Shown piece after piece: positions 23,001 to 33,249 of a stretch of DNA of 64,000 nt (within the stretch, counting starts at the first letter, position 1; every line of letters begins with the position of its first letter). The stretch is from Cinnamomum chago (lineage: Eukaryota; Streptophyta; Magnoliopsida; Laurales; Lauraceae). The DNA lies in NCBI GenBank assembly GCA_038049695.1, contig CP142459.1, forward strand, positions 64,224,001 to 64,288,000. Reading direction: 5' to 3'. The notes beneath the pieces are model-generated. The model made no database searches. It saw only the letters and a program-made list of their open reading frames with translations, and was not told where the DNA came from. The translations under genes were made by a program, and so were the position numbers.

Positions 23001-26000
23001 CCACGTTCCATGGATGTGCCCAAAGGAACCCTGGAGGAAAGTCCCGTGAAACCGCAAAATGATTTGGTGTGAAGCCCATCTCTCAATCTCTTGGACAAGA
23101 GCTTGGTGATTGTCTTATAAGCACTTCCATTGAGGGTAATGGGATAGAAGTCTTTTAGCTCTCCTAGCATCTATTTTTAGGGGAGTATTACTGTAACTGT
23201 AAAAATGAAATTTTGGGCTGGATCAATTTTACCTCAAGTCATTTGCCACTTGGTCCACTTCTATGTGTTCATCCTGCAAAAACGTCCCCTGAGCCAAAAG
23301 AAGGCTATCATGAAATCTCGGGCCTTGGTGACCTATCCATCCTGAAATCAGTTTTCTTCTTTTTGAGGCGGGGATAGCATCAAAATCCACACCAAACAAA
23401 TTATGGAAAACAAACAATTCAAAGCTCTAATACCAAATAATGCAATTCAGGATCCATAATATGGGGACCTCATAGAATTTACCAAGAAGTGCAATCTCGT
23501 AGAAATTTATTAAAGAGCATCCTTATTTGGTCCCAGTTTTGTTTACCAGACTGTTTATTTATGGACTTGAAACATCCTATTTTGTCCCTTATCAAACTGC
23601 CAGTGAACAGCTTAAGAAGACAAGTATAGAATTAGTAACTAGTAAGGTTTGAAATTTGAATGCACTTTCCAACTAACATACTTAAAATAGATTTTTCCAA
23701 CAAAAAAAAAAAAGGAGAAGGTAACAGGAAACAGTATTTTTGGAATGTTGAGCTAAAGAATAACTCATCATCCTATTTTGTCCCTTATCAAACTGCCAGT
23801 GAACAGCTTAAGAAGACAAGTATAGAATTAATAACTAGTAAGGTTTGAAATTTGAATGCACTTTCCAATTAACATACTTAAGATAAATTTTTTTCAAAAA
23901 AATTAAAATAGAGAAGGTAACAGGAAACAGTATTTTTGGAATCTTGAGCTAAAGAATAACTCATCATCCTAGATCAGCCAAATGTCTAAAACATGCATCT
24001 AATGAAAAGTGAATGCTGAAGATTGGATGTCTAAACCTCTCTGGCTTAAGAAGTAAACAGTTGGTCTAAGGAACTTGTGGGACACAAAGCGAGTCCATTA
24101 AAATTAGTGTATTGTTGCCTTAGGCTTCTATAAATCTTCAGTAAATCTGGAATCAGTGATGATGCATGCAAAGAGGGGCATGGAATCTTTTTCTATATGC
24201 ATTTCTACTTGATATTGCAATTTTATTATGAAGGAAATACTGAACCGTCATTTTGGATTGTCTTTTGCCTCTCAGATTTCTATTTTTTTTAATAATTTTA
24301 TTTTAAGGGTAAATAATTCTTTTAAGATTTTCTATCATTTGCTCAGGTGTTGGGAGGTTTTGATGCATCAAATTATGTGACCGAGCGAAAATGGGCTGTT
24401 GCTTCAGATGGCACTCAAGTACCTATTTCAATTGTTTATAGCAAGAATCTGGTCAAACTTGATGGATCTGATCCAATGCTACTTTATGGATATGGTTCAT
24501 ATGAGGTGACCTTTTTATTTTAGTATTTATTTTTGTGTCTTTGTTAGCAATAATAGCCATTATGAACTTATTACTGAAAAAAAAAAAACCAGAAAAGAAA
24601 AGGAACAAAGATTATGTGAATAAATCTCCAAATGGGATGTGCTAAGTGCCACTTGTCTTGTCGAATACTTCTTAAGTGCTTAAAAAGATGGTCTGAATAT
24701 CTTCTTGAACCTTCTAGTTTTTTTTTTTGATCGGTAATCATTAAAGAGAAAGAAGGTACAACCCAGAAAACTCAAACAAAAAACCTATGATAGGTGCACC
24801 GGTACAAGAGAAATATACCAGCCATGAACCACAACTACATTTCGGGAACACTAAGATTACAAGACCAATCTACACCTTGCTTAGCTAGACAATCTGCCAT
24901 TTCATTCGCCGATCTAATAACGTGTTGAAACCAAACCTGTAAGCTTGAAACTAGAGGATTAATTTCATTGAAAAGGAATTGCATTTTCCAAGGTCCTTTC
25001 ATAGATTTCACCCAGGAAATGGCATTAGTTGAGTCGCTCTCCACGATTAGATTTTGTTGATACAAGGTATGATAAATGCGAAGAGCTTCCAATATGGCCA
25101 GAACTTCTGCTTCATTAGAGTCTTTGATCCCAACATGCTTGGAAAACATATAAATAACCTCCCCTTTGTGATTTCTTAGGACACCCCCAATACCAGCCAA
25201 GCTTGGTTTTCCTTTAGTTGCTCCGTCTACATTGAACTTTAGAACTCCATATGGAGGAAGGCACCGGCAAACTTTCATTTTCTTCTTGAAACCTCCCATC
25301 TTCAAACATCCTCCCCAACTATGCATGATATTATCAATCTTGATATCTGCAGATTCCTTTCTAGCACATGCCCATTTGGCAATCCTTAAATGCACAAGAG
25401 ACAATAGCTCCTCCCATGACGATTCTTTTCTAAGAAAAATTCTATCATTTCTCTCTTTCCAAATTGACCAAAGGATGGAAAAAGGGATGATCCTCCATAA
25501 AATCATACCGCTTCCAAACAAAGGTGTCCCCTTCCAAGCCTAAAAAAAACCTCTTTAGAACCTGGAAAACACCAACTCACACCACATGCTTTTAAGGAAA
25601 TACCTCCAAATAAACTAAGCGACATGGCAATGTATAAACAAATGATCTACCAATTCCATCTCCCTCCTGCACAGGCAACACATATCAGAAATATCAATTG
25701 ACATCAACCCCCTTCTTAAATTATCTGATGTTGAGATCTTGCCCCTCACTACCAACCAACAAAAGCCTCCACTCTGGGAGGGCCAAGAGCATATGACACT
25801 GGGAGGGCCAAGACCCTTCTTGATCCTTCTATTTATGTGCTAGACGTCTTCCTGAACACTACTCTTTTGGCCTTAACAGCATATGACATATACTTTGTGA
25901 GTTAGGACTTGAGGCAATGGAGGATTGATTGACCACATATTCCTTTATTGAAGTCTACTTAATTTTTGTGAAACTACTTTATGCACCTTTCTTGAAATCT

Positions 26001-29000
26001 TGGGTTGGTTAGAGCTCTAATGAGGAGATGAGGGATGTGTCTGTTCAAACTGAGAGGTCAAGTGTTGTGGTCTGTGCTCTGGCTTGCTATTGCTTTGGTG
26101 CTTTGGAAGGAGAGAAACAGAGAAATTTTTGTTGTGACGAGAACTAATGCATGGTTAGTTTATTGCTTTAGTGGCAGAGGAGTTTGCAAGGATTTCTAGA
26201 TCTACCTGGTTGGATTTTGAATAGAGATGGAAGCCTCCCTCTCCTTGGTCTTGGTAATATAATGCTGATGGGAGCTCATTGTGCAATTGAGTTCTCCTAG
26301 CTTTTTGCAGGTCCTGCTGGTTTTGGGGGGTTCTTAAATGGGGTGAGATCCTAAGCACAGAGAGGGATTGAAACTTTCTGCATCTGGATGTTTCAACCAA
26401 TCAACAGTTGAAGGAGATTCTTTTAATGCCTTGGCTTGGGCAGAAGGTGCTATCAGGGCTTTTTGGAGGGTACAATCTATAATTGAAGAGCTGGCCTCCA
26501 ACTTTGATATATTCTTTAAACATGTTCTGTAGCTCATGAATGAGAAAGAAGACAAATTGGCAATGATGGATGTCCATAAACATCATTGTTATATTGGTAC
26601 TACTAGTTCTAGTCTCCCTTGATTAGATAATCGTTGCAAATCTTAATATATTTTTGTCTATTTTGAGCTTTTCTTCTATGCCTTGCAGATTCTTTGCCTT
26701 TTTAATGAAATTTCGGTCCTCAACTTTCCATAGAGAAGAAAAGATATATGGTCTGAGTTTTCAGAAAAGCATGACAAGAATCTGTTCATTTAGCCAGTTG
26801 CCAACCCAAATCAAAGGCCTCAATAAATGAATGCTACAATAGAACCCTTTGAGATGGTATCTTGGGAATCTATGAAGGATGTATGAACTTTTTCTGCCTG
26901 GTGTTATCCTTTGGGATGCCTTTGATGGGCTTATTCTTGGACATCAATTTTATTTTTTTTAGTGCTTTTCTTTGTATGGCCCCAAAATGATCTTCTCCTA
27001 TTTATGTTTTATCTGAGCCTTGTACTGGATTTTTGCTTACATAATTGTTCTGTTTGTGGTAGGTATCCATAGATCCTAGTTTCAGAGCATCAAGGTTGTC
27101 GTTGATTGACCGGGGATTTGTTTTTGCAATTGCTCATGTTCGAGGCGGTGGTGAAATGGGCAGGAAGTGGTATGAAAATGGAAAGCTGTTAACGAAACGA
27201 AATACGTTTACAGATTTTATTTCTTGTGCTGAGTATCTAGTAGAGAACAAGTATTGTTCGAAAGAAAAGCTATCCATTAATGGACGGAGTGCAGGAGGTT
27301 TACTCATGGGTGCTGCTCTGAACATGCGGCCAGATTTATTCAAGGCAGTTGTTGCTGGAGTTCCATTTGTAGATGTAGTGACCACAATGCTTGATCCAAC
27401 TATCCCGTTGACGACATCTGAGTGGGAGGTCATCTTTCTTCCTGAATAACTTATTACAGACATGCACACAAATAGCTATTGAGAGTTTAAAAATGAAATT
27501 CTTTACTCAGACTTAATGAAAGTCCAAGTGTCAGTTCTGTTGATCTTTAGAAGGCTTATTTTTGCTTCTTCTTCTTCCTTGTTTTTGTTTTTGTTTTTGT
27601 TTTTTACAGTTTTTAGTTTTCTGTCCTTTTTCTTTCCCATTGATATTTTTCGGTTTTGGTGAAACCAAGTTTCTCCTTTCTGACAGCAATCATGGTAAAG
27701 AGGAACCAACTTGGAAATATCATGGTTGTCAATGGACCCTCAAAAACCCATTTGCTTTAAGGACCAGGCCCAAAACAGTGGATATATGCTATGATACCCA
27801 GGATAAAAAAGGCTGATTAGAAATATTCTTGCATTCTTTTTATTTTTCATGTTTTGACCCTCCATTTAAATCTGAAAATGGGGCATAAGAGCCTGTTAAC
27901 CAACTTTAGTGAATAAGAGGTCTTAAAAGAGGCAATACATGGTTCATAACTTAAGTGCTTGTTAATTGTTATTCATTTATCTTATTACAGAATTTATGAT
28001 AACATTGGTATAATATTAGACATGTGGGGGCTGCTATTTGCTGTTTAGTTTATAAGATAAATGGTATAAATATGCTCTGTAAAATGTAATTTTAGCTTTC
28101 TACTGTTTTATCCTTTTTTATTTTTTTTCTTATTTTTTTTTCCATCATGTCCTTTCCAGAAGCATAATATTTCATTTCAGGACTAAACTGGCATGACCAA
28201 AATGGAATCGGCAACACTGACCCTGATACTTAAAAATAGGCAACATATTCTTATTGTATTCAATATTAAATTTATTTTTTGTCCAAAAAAACCTTCATTT
28301 ATATTTATATCTGTGTCGTTGCTATCTGCCATATCCATACTGTATTCAGACATTATAGGGCAAATGGACCCTGATTCTGTACCTGTTTAATGATGGATCT
28401 GTTTTTGTGCCATCAATGGGATGCAGTTAAAAATTAGATCCAGTTCGAGTCCACACCTAAATAACTTGAATTTGCAGATATTTCTAGGTTTGGCCTCGTT
28501 TATGGTTGTTTTCTCATTTTTGGTTTTATTGTCTTTCTTTACTTATTTGGTTAAGTGATGAGAAGAATAGTATTCTTGATTGTGAATTTGCAATAACTTA
28601 TATGGTATCTGCCTTTGATTTCTAAGGTTCTTTCTTCCATTCTCTTGTTAGAATTTGATATTGATTTTCCTGCCTTGGTATCGGATGCTTTAAATTAGGG
28701 TCTCAGATTGTGACAGATTTTTTCATAGAAGTGGATGTGGACCTGATCCTTATGTCATTTGGGTCCAGATTCAGATTGAAATGTTTGAAGTTTATCAGGT
28801 TGGGATCCCGCGCATGTACTTTAAAATTTGTCAGATTCACATCTATGCTCTAGAAAAGTTTATTGCATTTGGGTCCACCTTGAATCTGACCCATTTACAA
28901 TCCCCAATCCTACTAACCATACTTAGTCCTTGATGTGGCCTAATTTTAATTGAGATTTGGGTGTTGGGTAAACATGCAATGCTATATTAATGAGCACTCA

Positions 29001-31238
29001 AGCTTTTAGTAACCTGATATTCTTAATTGAGATTTGGGTGTTGGGCCACATTCGGGCATGTTTGGTAACATGCGAGGAATCCATAGATCCGATGATTCTT
29101 TACTACCACTGGAACAAAGATTCCTTGCTGGGGATTTGTATAGTCGAGGATTTCACATTGATATTGGTGTGTAGCGATGCATATAACTAAGAAAAATAGG
29201 GTTAGGTGTGCAAATCCACTTAAAAGAGGATTTCCAAATCCTATGGGGGGTGGTCGGATCTGAAAATCCCAACAAATGAGGATTTTCATTCATCCAAATC
29301 CTCAGGAATTTATAATTGCCAAACATGGATCAACCCCAACTTTATGGAAATAAAAATTCTTTTCCCTAAAGATTTGGTTGCCAAACATTACCTCAATGTT
29401 TTTTTATTAATGAACATTCGAGATTAGTACCCTGATATTTATACCAAATGCTTGCAGGAATGGGGTGATCCTCGAAAGGAAGAGTTTTATTTCTATATGA
29501 AATCTTATTCTCCTGTTGATAATGTAAGTGAGTCTTTGTTTCTTATTTTAATAAAGTTTGTTTTGATAAGAAAATCTGCATTTATTTCTTTTCTTGAATG
29601 TAATTATAATTCTTTTGGTTCTATGAACTACATAAATTATTTAATGGTTCCCTTCCAACCACGTGTAAATTTCTCACTTACTTAGGATCTTCCCAATGTG
29701 GTTATAAGCAACATATTGGCAGCATTGTTATAAATAACTGACTGCATTTAGATGATACTGTGAACTGTCTAGCTGACTTATATACTTGCCTTTCCCTTTT
29801 ATGCTTTATGTATTAATGTTCAATTTTTCTGTTTTACAGGTTAAACCGCAAAATTACCCAAACATTCTTGTTACTGCTGGTTTAAATGGTATGTGGAATA
29901 TTTCAGTATCAATGTGTTCTGCTTCCTTGGTTTCTCATATATTTCATCTGCATCCTTTTTATATTGAAACAGATCCTCGTGTTTTGTATTCTGAACCTGC
30001 AAAGTTCGTGGCAAAGTTGAGGGAAATGAAGACTGATGAAAATATCCTTTTATTTAAGTGTGAGCTTGGCGCTGGGCACTTCTCGAAGTCAGGAAGGTAA
30101 TATTTCTACTGGATTATTCTGAGAGGGCATTGCAATTTGCAACCTGTGTTATATGGAAGTTTCAGTTTAGTATTTGAGCTAAATGGTGCAGGCTGATTTG
30201 TAGATATCCGTGCTTTTCACTAAGCTTTGATATAAGTTAAACTCTGATTCGCATGAATTTCAGAAGTATCAAAATTGACATTTAAGTTCTGCTTCAGATT
30301 GGCAGGCTTTGAGTCAGCCAAGTTGGTGAAGTGCTGCCAGACTCAGCTACTAAACGAGCTGACCAGAAGTCAACTTGGGCCAGGCCTAAATTTGAAACAT
30401 TTAAGCTTCCAAATTTATATGGAATTTTAGATGCTTGTAAAAAGACTCTGTTTATAAGGATACATTTCCTTGAAATTGCATTGCTCTATTCAAATGTGGA
30501 GGCTGCACTCTTACTACTTTATGCATAACCATCTTCAGCTTCTGAAGTTGTATAGTTTTCCAAGTTTTACCTAATTTACAATGGTGGCAGACATTTAAGA
30601 TGTCAAAACCCCACCAATGATATGTTCTCCATTGCAGGTGGCCTTTGCACAATATTTGCATAGATGAGAACCCGAACTCTTCAATTTTTGGCCACTGGAT
30701 GAGGAACAGTTTCTCACATTGAAGAGAGGGAAGGCCAAAAATAGATGTTAAGGATCTTCCAGTCTTAGCTGTCAACTGGAAATCAGTTGTGGAAGCTTAC
30801 CATATCAACTGTTCAAATCAATTAGCCCTTAGTCCTACCTTTTCACTCAAGTGAAAACCCAAACAAATTGTACATCTATATATTGGGCCAGCAACGTGTG
30901 TCTCCCCTATTAATCTCATACAATCTGTTGTTGAAATTCTTATGAATGCACAAAGCTGTTCCATCACTCCCAACATTACAGTAAAATGACTCGCTTCAAG
31001 CATTGAATTAATTCCTCTTTCTTTATTCTTTTTCCACTTTTCTCTTTGCTAGCAAATTCATTTGTTTTTAACCTTTTATTTCCACGAGGTTGCCAACTTT
31101 TAATGATTTTACCTTTCTTCATTTAATTATGTAAGCTTTATGGTTTGATGCAGATTTGAGAAGCTACAGGAAGATGCCTTCACATATGCTTTCCTACTGA
31201 AAGTGCTGGACATGGTTCCATCTACTGGCTCCAGATAG
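9297..31238 (+). CDS. Prolyl oligopeptidase family serine peptidase (oligopeptidase B / protease 2-like)
   Basis: Eleven exons: 9297-9597, 13109-13392, 13497-13691, 14819-15165, 21564-21855, 24347-24505, 27063-27428, 29458-29523, 29840-29888, 29973-30096 and 31154-31238. All introns are GT-AG and the frame closes at 755 residues plus TAG, close to the family's usual length. Family S9A enzymes cut short peptides, the OpdB type after basic residues. Exons 1-5 encode the N-terminal cap and beta-propeller (early motif DDYYWLRDD). Exons 6-11 encode the alpha/beta hydrolase: HVRGGGEMG, the nucleophile motif GRSAGG (Ser602), Asp687 in NDPRV and His722 in GHFSKSGR. All three catalytic residues are present. 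The first ~45 residues are hydrophobic, Ser-rich and poor in acids, which suggests an organelle transit peptide; the Met-Met pair after SAKA could be an alternative cytosolic start. The S9A family is known; substrate and location are inferred. Confidence 0.93.
10489..10806. mobile_element. MITE in peptidase intron 1
   Basis: The left end is CTTTGGTAACAAACAG and the right end, read in reverse, is TCATGTTTGGCAACCACC, so the element has terminal inverted repeats around TTTGG(T/C)AAC. The body contains GAGGATTC and related repeats, e.g. CAAATCCTTGGGG. A related copy lies in intron 7 at about 29053-29395. It is non-coding. Confidence 0.55.
11519..13030 (-). mobile_element. RTE-type LINE, 5'-truncated, antisense in intron 1
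   Basis: The element is bracketed by a perfect 12-bp target duplication, TTCTTTCCCCTC (11507-11518 and 13031-13042). Read on the minus strand it encodes reverse transcriptase: [60 protein letters not shown] and the catalytic FADD near 12315. The C-terminal RTE signature [12 protein letters not shown] near 11750 follows. The frame is interrupted by an in-frame TGA near 12267 and a frameshift near 11830, so the copy is dead. Endonuclease sequence is missing through 5' truncation. The 3' end carries the CCACCTAGTGGG-type RTE tail. Confidence 0.92.
13872..13893. repeat. (CT)11 microsatellite
   Basis: Pure CT dinucleotides, about 50 bases upstream of a long GA run on the same strand. The two can pair as a hairpin. 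Confidence 0.95.
13945..14023. repeat. (GA)39 microsatellite
   Basis: About 79 bases of uninterrupted GA dinucleotides inside intron 3. Open frames of alternating Arg-Glu across it are artefacts. Confidence 0.97.
14100..14225 (-). mobile_element. tRNA-related SINE, second type
   Basis: Read on the minus strand it has GATAGCTCAATGGTGTTGG (A-box-like) and, about 30 bases later, GGGATCAATCCC (B-box-like) with tRNA spacing. It differs in sequence from the five-copy SINE family of this window. The tail and boundaries are not clear. Confidence 0.5.
15935..16300 (+). mobile_element. LTR-retrotransposon fossils with primer-binding-like sites
   Basis: Two related segments end in TTATTAACA followed at once by TGGTATCAAAG, near 16064 and 16229. 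That resembles the end of a plant LTR plus the initiator-methionine tRNA primer-binding site. The shared lead (CTTGAGCTTTTGATGTTACC and its variant) supports two copies of the same terminal repeat. No gag or pol sequence is recognisable between them. This is a short, broken and old relic. Confidence 0.5.
16827..16928. repeat. 34-bp tandem repeat, three copies
   Basis: TTAATATTACTATCAGG starts at 16827, 16861 and 16895, so the unit is 34 bp and nearly identical in all three copies. It abuts the left target-site copy of the MULE-like element that follows. Confidence 0.9.
16935..18941. mobile_element. MULE-like non-autonomous element
   Basis: A 9-bp duplication, TAATTATTA, flanks it (16926-16934 and 18942-18950), the length typical of Mutator-like elements. 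The ends are loosely inverted with a shared core: GAGAGGTCCCTGAAC on the left and GCGAAAGGTCCCTAGAA (reverse strand) on the right. Inside are a 780-bp AT-rich minisatellite and then about 0.8 kb of GC-richer sequence (17.95-18.75 kb) with short open frames on both strands that I cannot identify. No transposase is present. A captured host fragment (Pack-MULE) is possible but unproven. Confidence 0.55.
17155..17945. repeat. AT-rich minisatellite of about 19 bp
   Basis: The first part (to about 17640) repeats variants of AAATAAATTTCAAAAGACG. The second part repeats variants of ACTCAGATAAATTTGTCC. Both share the AAATTT core at roughly 18-20-base spacing. The array lies wholly inside the MULE-like element. 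Confidence 0.85.
19412..20990 (-). mobile_element. L1 LINE 3' part, degenerate
   Basis: A T run at 19419-19430 marks the poly-A tail of a minus-strand insertion. Above it, minus-strand sequence gives RNase H motifs ([28 protein letters not shown], then [12 protein letters not shown]). Still farther upstream is the zinc-binding end of the reverse transcriptase reading frame ([19 protein letters not shown]). Stops interrupt it throughout. The 5' edge near 20990 is approximate and I found no target duplication. Confidence 0.75.
23085..23180 (-). mobile_element. L1 reverse transcriptase scrap
   Basis: The minus strand reads [19 protein letters not shown], matching the plant L1 motif usually written DFRPISLVGSLYKI, then LLSKRLR. 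Coding similarity fades on both sides, so only a fragment remains. Confidence 0.5.
23573..23963. repeat. 196-bp tandem duplication
   Basis: CATCCTATTTTGTCCCTTAT begins at 23573 and again at 23769, and the two units stay nearly identical through AGGAAACAGTATTTTTGG. They differ at scattered bases and in an internal A run. The duplication is confined to intron 5. Confidence 0.93.
24717..25816 (-). mobile_element. L1 LINE, 5'-truncated, with target duplication
   Basis: A T run after 24717 is the poly-A tail seen from the plus strand. The flanks are a 15-bp duplication with one mismatch: TTCTTGAACCTTCTA (24702-24716) and TTCTTGATCCTTCTA (25817-25831). An uninterrupted 228-codon frame (24835-25521) encodes [14 protein letters not shown], then RNase [47 protein letters not shown] and [12 protein letters not shown]. 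Upstream minus-strand sequence (25540-25760) holds the Cys/His end of the reverse transcriptase region, already decayed. Confidence 0.9.
26030..26625 (+). mobile_element. Older L1 RNase H fragment, plus strand
   Basis: The plus strand encodes an L1 linker [12 protein letters not shown] near 26095 and farther on [17 protein letters not shown], the RNase H block that usually reads VESDSxNAIxWV. Several stops and frame changes separate the pieces. No tail or target duplication was identified. Confidence 0.55.
27429..29457 (+). other. Peptidase intron 7
   Basis: A 2.0-kb intron from GAG|GTCATC to TTGCAG|GAA. It contains a MITE near its 3' end and short direct repeats around it. The open frames at 27562-27816 and 28193-28390 have no recognisable content. 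Confidence 0.85.
29053..29395. mobile_element. MITE in peptidase intron 7
   Basis: It starts GGGCATGTTTGGTAACATGC and ends GGTTGCCAAACATTACC, so its ends are inverted around TTTGG(T/C)AAC. The body (GAGGATTTCACATTGATATT, AAATCCTCAGG) resembles the MITE in intron 1. It sits between duplicated copies of a ~40-base segment beginning ATTAATGA (28986 and 29408). Confidence 0.55.
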
Positions 31239-31362
31239 AAGAAAATGGGAGAATCTAGCTCAGATATGCTGATCCGCATAAGATAGTGGCATGGCACTCT
31301 GATACTGTCATTGCTATTGATGATTGTGATGATTATATTACTGTTTCACCATTGGAAAGATG

Positions 31363-31368
31363 AATAAA
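31363..31368 (+). terminator. Poly(A) signal of the peptidase gene
   Basis: AATAAA lies 125 bases after the TAG at 31236-31238, a normal distance for a plant 3' UTR. Confidence 0.6.
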
Positions 31369-31539
31369 AGAAGAAAACTTCTCACATGCAGATATCCGAA
31401 GGTCGAAGGAATGACCTTATGGTGGATGCTTATTGGAGCACTCTGGTTGATTAAGTTGATGGGTTTAGCCCTATATCGCTTGATCTCACATGGATTCAGG
31501 TTCCAAAGTTGCTTGTATGATACCTTTGATTGGTTACCA

Positions 31540-31890
31540 GGATGTGTTTTGTACTTTGAATCCAAATGGTAGCATTTTTAGTGTGCAGGAATATGCTCTC
31601 TTTGGTACTTTGTTAACTTTGGTAGTTGATTCCACTTATTTTTTTTTGGCAACCCAGCTAAGGGGCTGGGACCCAAAAGTGAGCCCGCAGACAGACAACC
31701 CGCGCCAGCGGATTCTGTGCAGCCTGGTGAGAACTGCCAGCACTTACCAGTGAGGTGGTTCCACTTGAAATTATTATGCATGGAACATTCAACTAAAGAT
31801 CTTGCTGTGAAGGTTTTCTATCAATAATGTGTTTGGTACTTTGGATCCGAAATGGTAGCATTTTGAAAAATGTGCAGGAACATGCTCTCA
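31540..31890. repeat. Imperfect 60-bp direct repeat around a SINE-like insert
   Basis: ACTTTGAATCCAAATGGTAG (about 31552) and ACTTTGGATCCGAAATGGTA (about 31838) start related blocks that both continue to GTGCAGGAA(T/C)ATGCTCTC. Between them lies the insert at 31638-31758. Confidence 0.65.
31638..31758 (-). mobile_element. Short SINE-like insertion
   Basis: It is flanked by TTCCACTT (31630-31637 and 31759-31766) and ends, on the minus strand, in CCCAGCCCCTTAGCTGGG followed by an A run. The body is GC-rich and non-coding (GCTGGCGCGGGTTG). Clear pol III boxes are not visible, so the family is uncertain. Confidence 0.45.
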
Positions 31891-32069
31891 AGTGTGGCAA
31901 TTTGCACGAGCCGTATGTAGCAACAAATGCAAAGACAAGTATTGAAATATTGAATGAATACAGACGTGAAAAGAAGCAGAAATAAATCAAATACAGGCAT
32001 GGCCACTGCAGGTGGTTGTTGGACAATTATAAGCATTATAGGGCCCATGTGCATGTTCATAATTTCATA

Positions 32070-32652
32070 GTTAAACTTGTTATTAGGATTTTAGTTTGTT
32101 TAAAGTTTTGATGTTTCAAATTTGACTGAAATTCCATTTCTAAAATTGAGGCCGGGGCAAAATTAGGTGGTGCTTTTAAATGCCAATGTAAGCCAATTGG
32201 TCAACTGAGTTGCAAATTGAAGGGTTGTTTTGCTTCTTGTGAATCGTCCAATGAGAGAGAGGATTAGGCTTAGAGGCCATTTCTCCTTCTTTATCGCAAC
32301 AATTTATTACCTTCCTAGTTTTTCTTGTGGATTTTTTCTCTAGTAATCGTGTGCTAAGGGTGCCATGAAACAATGTTGATAGCCGCTAACTTTTAAAAGT
32401 TCACGTATAATAGTGTTCCATCTAACGGTGGGCACTACTCATATCTGAATGAAATTCCTTTGCCGGCCCAATAAAGATGGGCGAGTTATTTTGATCGATT
32501 TGGATTTTTCATGAGCAAGCTCCACTTGAAATTCTAGTCTGGAAGCAAATTTCAATTTGACTGGTTATTTTGGATGTCTAAAGAGATTTTGTCATTCAGC
32601 GGCAACTACAATAGAATCTAATATATATATATATATATATAAAAGATCCACA
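32070..32652. other. Intergenic, no gene seen
   Basis: AT-rich DNA. A segment starting TTATTAGGATTTTAGTTTG at 32082 recurs in variant form at about 33060-33200, so both may be pieces of one dispersed repeat, possibly LTR-derived. An (AT)10 run lies at 32621-32641. Confidence 0.4.
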
Positions 32653-32660
32653 AACCATGT

Positions 32661-32837
32661 GTTTTTTTTTTTCTATTGGAGGGCTCCCAACCTTTTGAAT
32701 TGGACTAATCCCTCCGGGCCCAGAGAGAAGTTAGATAAACTCCTGTATAGCCCCAGTGTGGTAGTACAATTTTGAACCTATAATATTTTTGAACCAACAA
32801 TATTCAGATGCAAACCACAAGCTACCCCCTTGGGGTT
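32661..32837 (-). mobile_element. tRNA-derived SINE, copy 2
   Basis: A minus-strand copy of the main family: its tail is the T run near 32661-32672, followed by GGAGGGCTCCCAACC and GGACTAATCCCTCCGGGCC, ending at TACCCCCTTGGGG. AACCATGTGTTTTT (32653-32666) and AACCACGTGTTTTT (32838-32851) form a target duplication with one mismatch. An internal stretch differs from the other copies. Confidence 0.8.
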
Positions 32838-33249
32838 AACCACGTGTTTTTAGAAGGGAAGATCCCAAAGAATTAAAGCTTCATATCTTTATCGTGGTCC
32901 TTTTGATATCTGATTTTGGTGGAAAACGACTCCACCGACAAACTCTCAAGGCAGAGTGATGCAACACTTGGACATGGCCTAGTCCTACTGTGCTTCAGCC
33001 CGTAGAAGGCCCATCTTATGCAAGGCATTTAAAGAAGCTACTAATCTTATCCATTCCTATTGTTGGGATTTTAGTTTGTTTGTTCAACATTTGAAGTTTG
33101 AAATTTGATTAGAACTTTCATTAGTTTCCTTTGTTATTAGGATTTAGTTTGTTTAAAATAAAGTTTCAATTTTGACTAGGATTTCATTCCTTAAACTATG
33201 GCAGATAAGAATAGCTAGTGTTGAGCAACAATCAAGGGACAAATCTCTT

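Larger units (their letters stand above)
21856..24346 (+). other. Peptidase intron 5
   Basis: A 2.5-kb intron from GCG|GTATGT to GCTCAG|GTG. It contains a small L1 reverse-transcriptase scrap (about 23085-23180, minus) and a 196-bp tandem duplication. The remainder is AT-rich without exon-like segments. Confidence 0.85.
24506..27062 (+). other. Peptidase intron 6
   Basis: A 2.6-kb intron from GAG|GTGACC to GGTAG|GTATCC. It contains two L1 tails in opposite orientations (24717-25816 minus, about 26030-26625 plus). No host exon is seen inside. Confidence 0.85.

Noticed and set aside
22741-23079. 112-codon minus-strand open frame in intron 5
   Set aside because: No domain; it lies next to a decayed L1 scrap and is probably repeat-derived noise.
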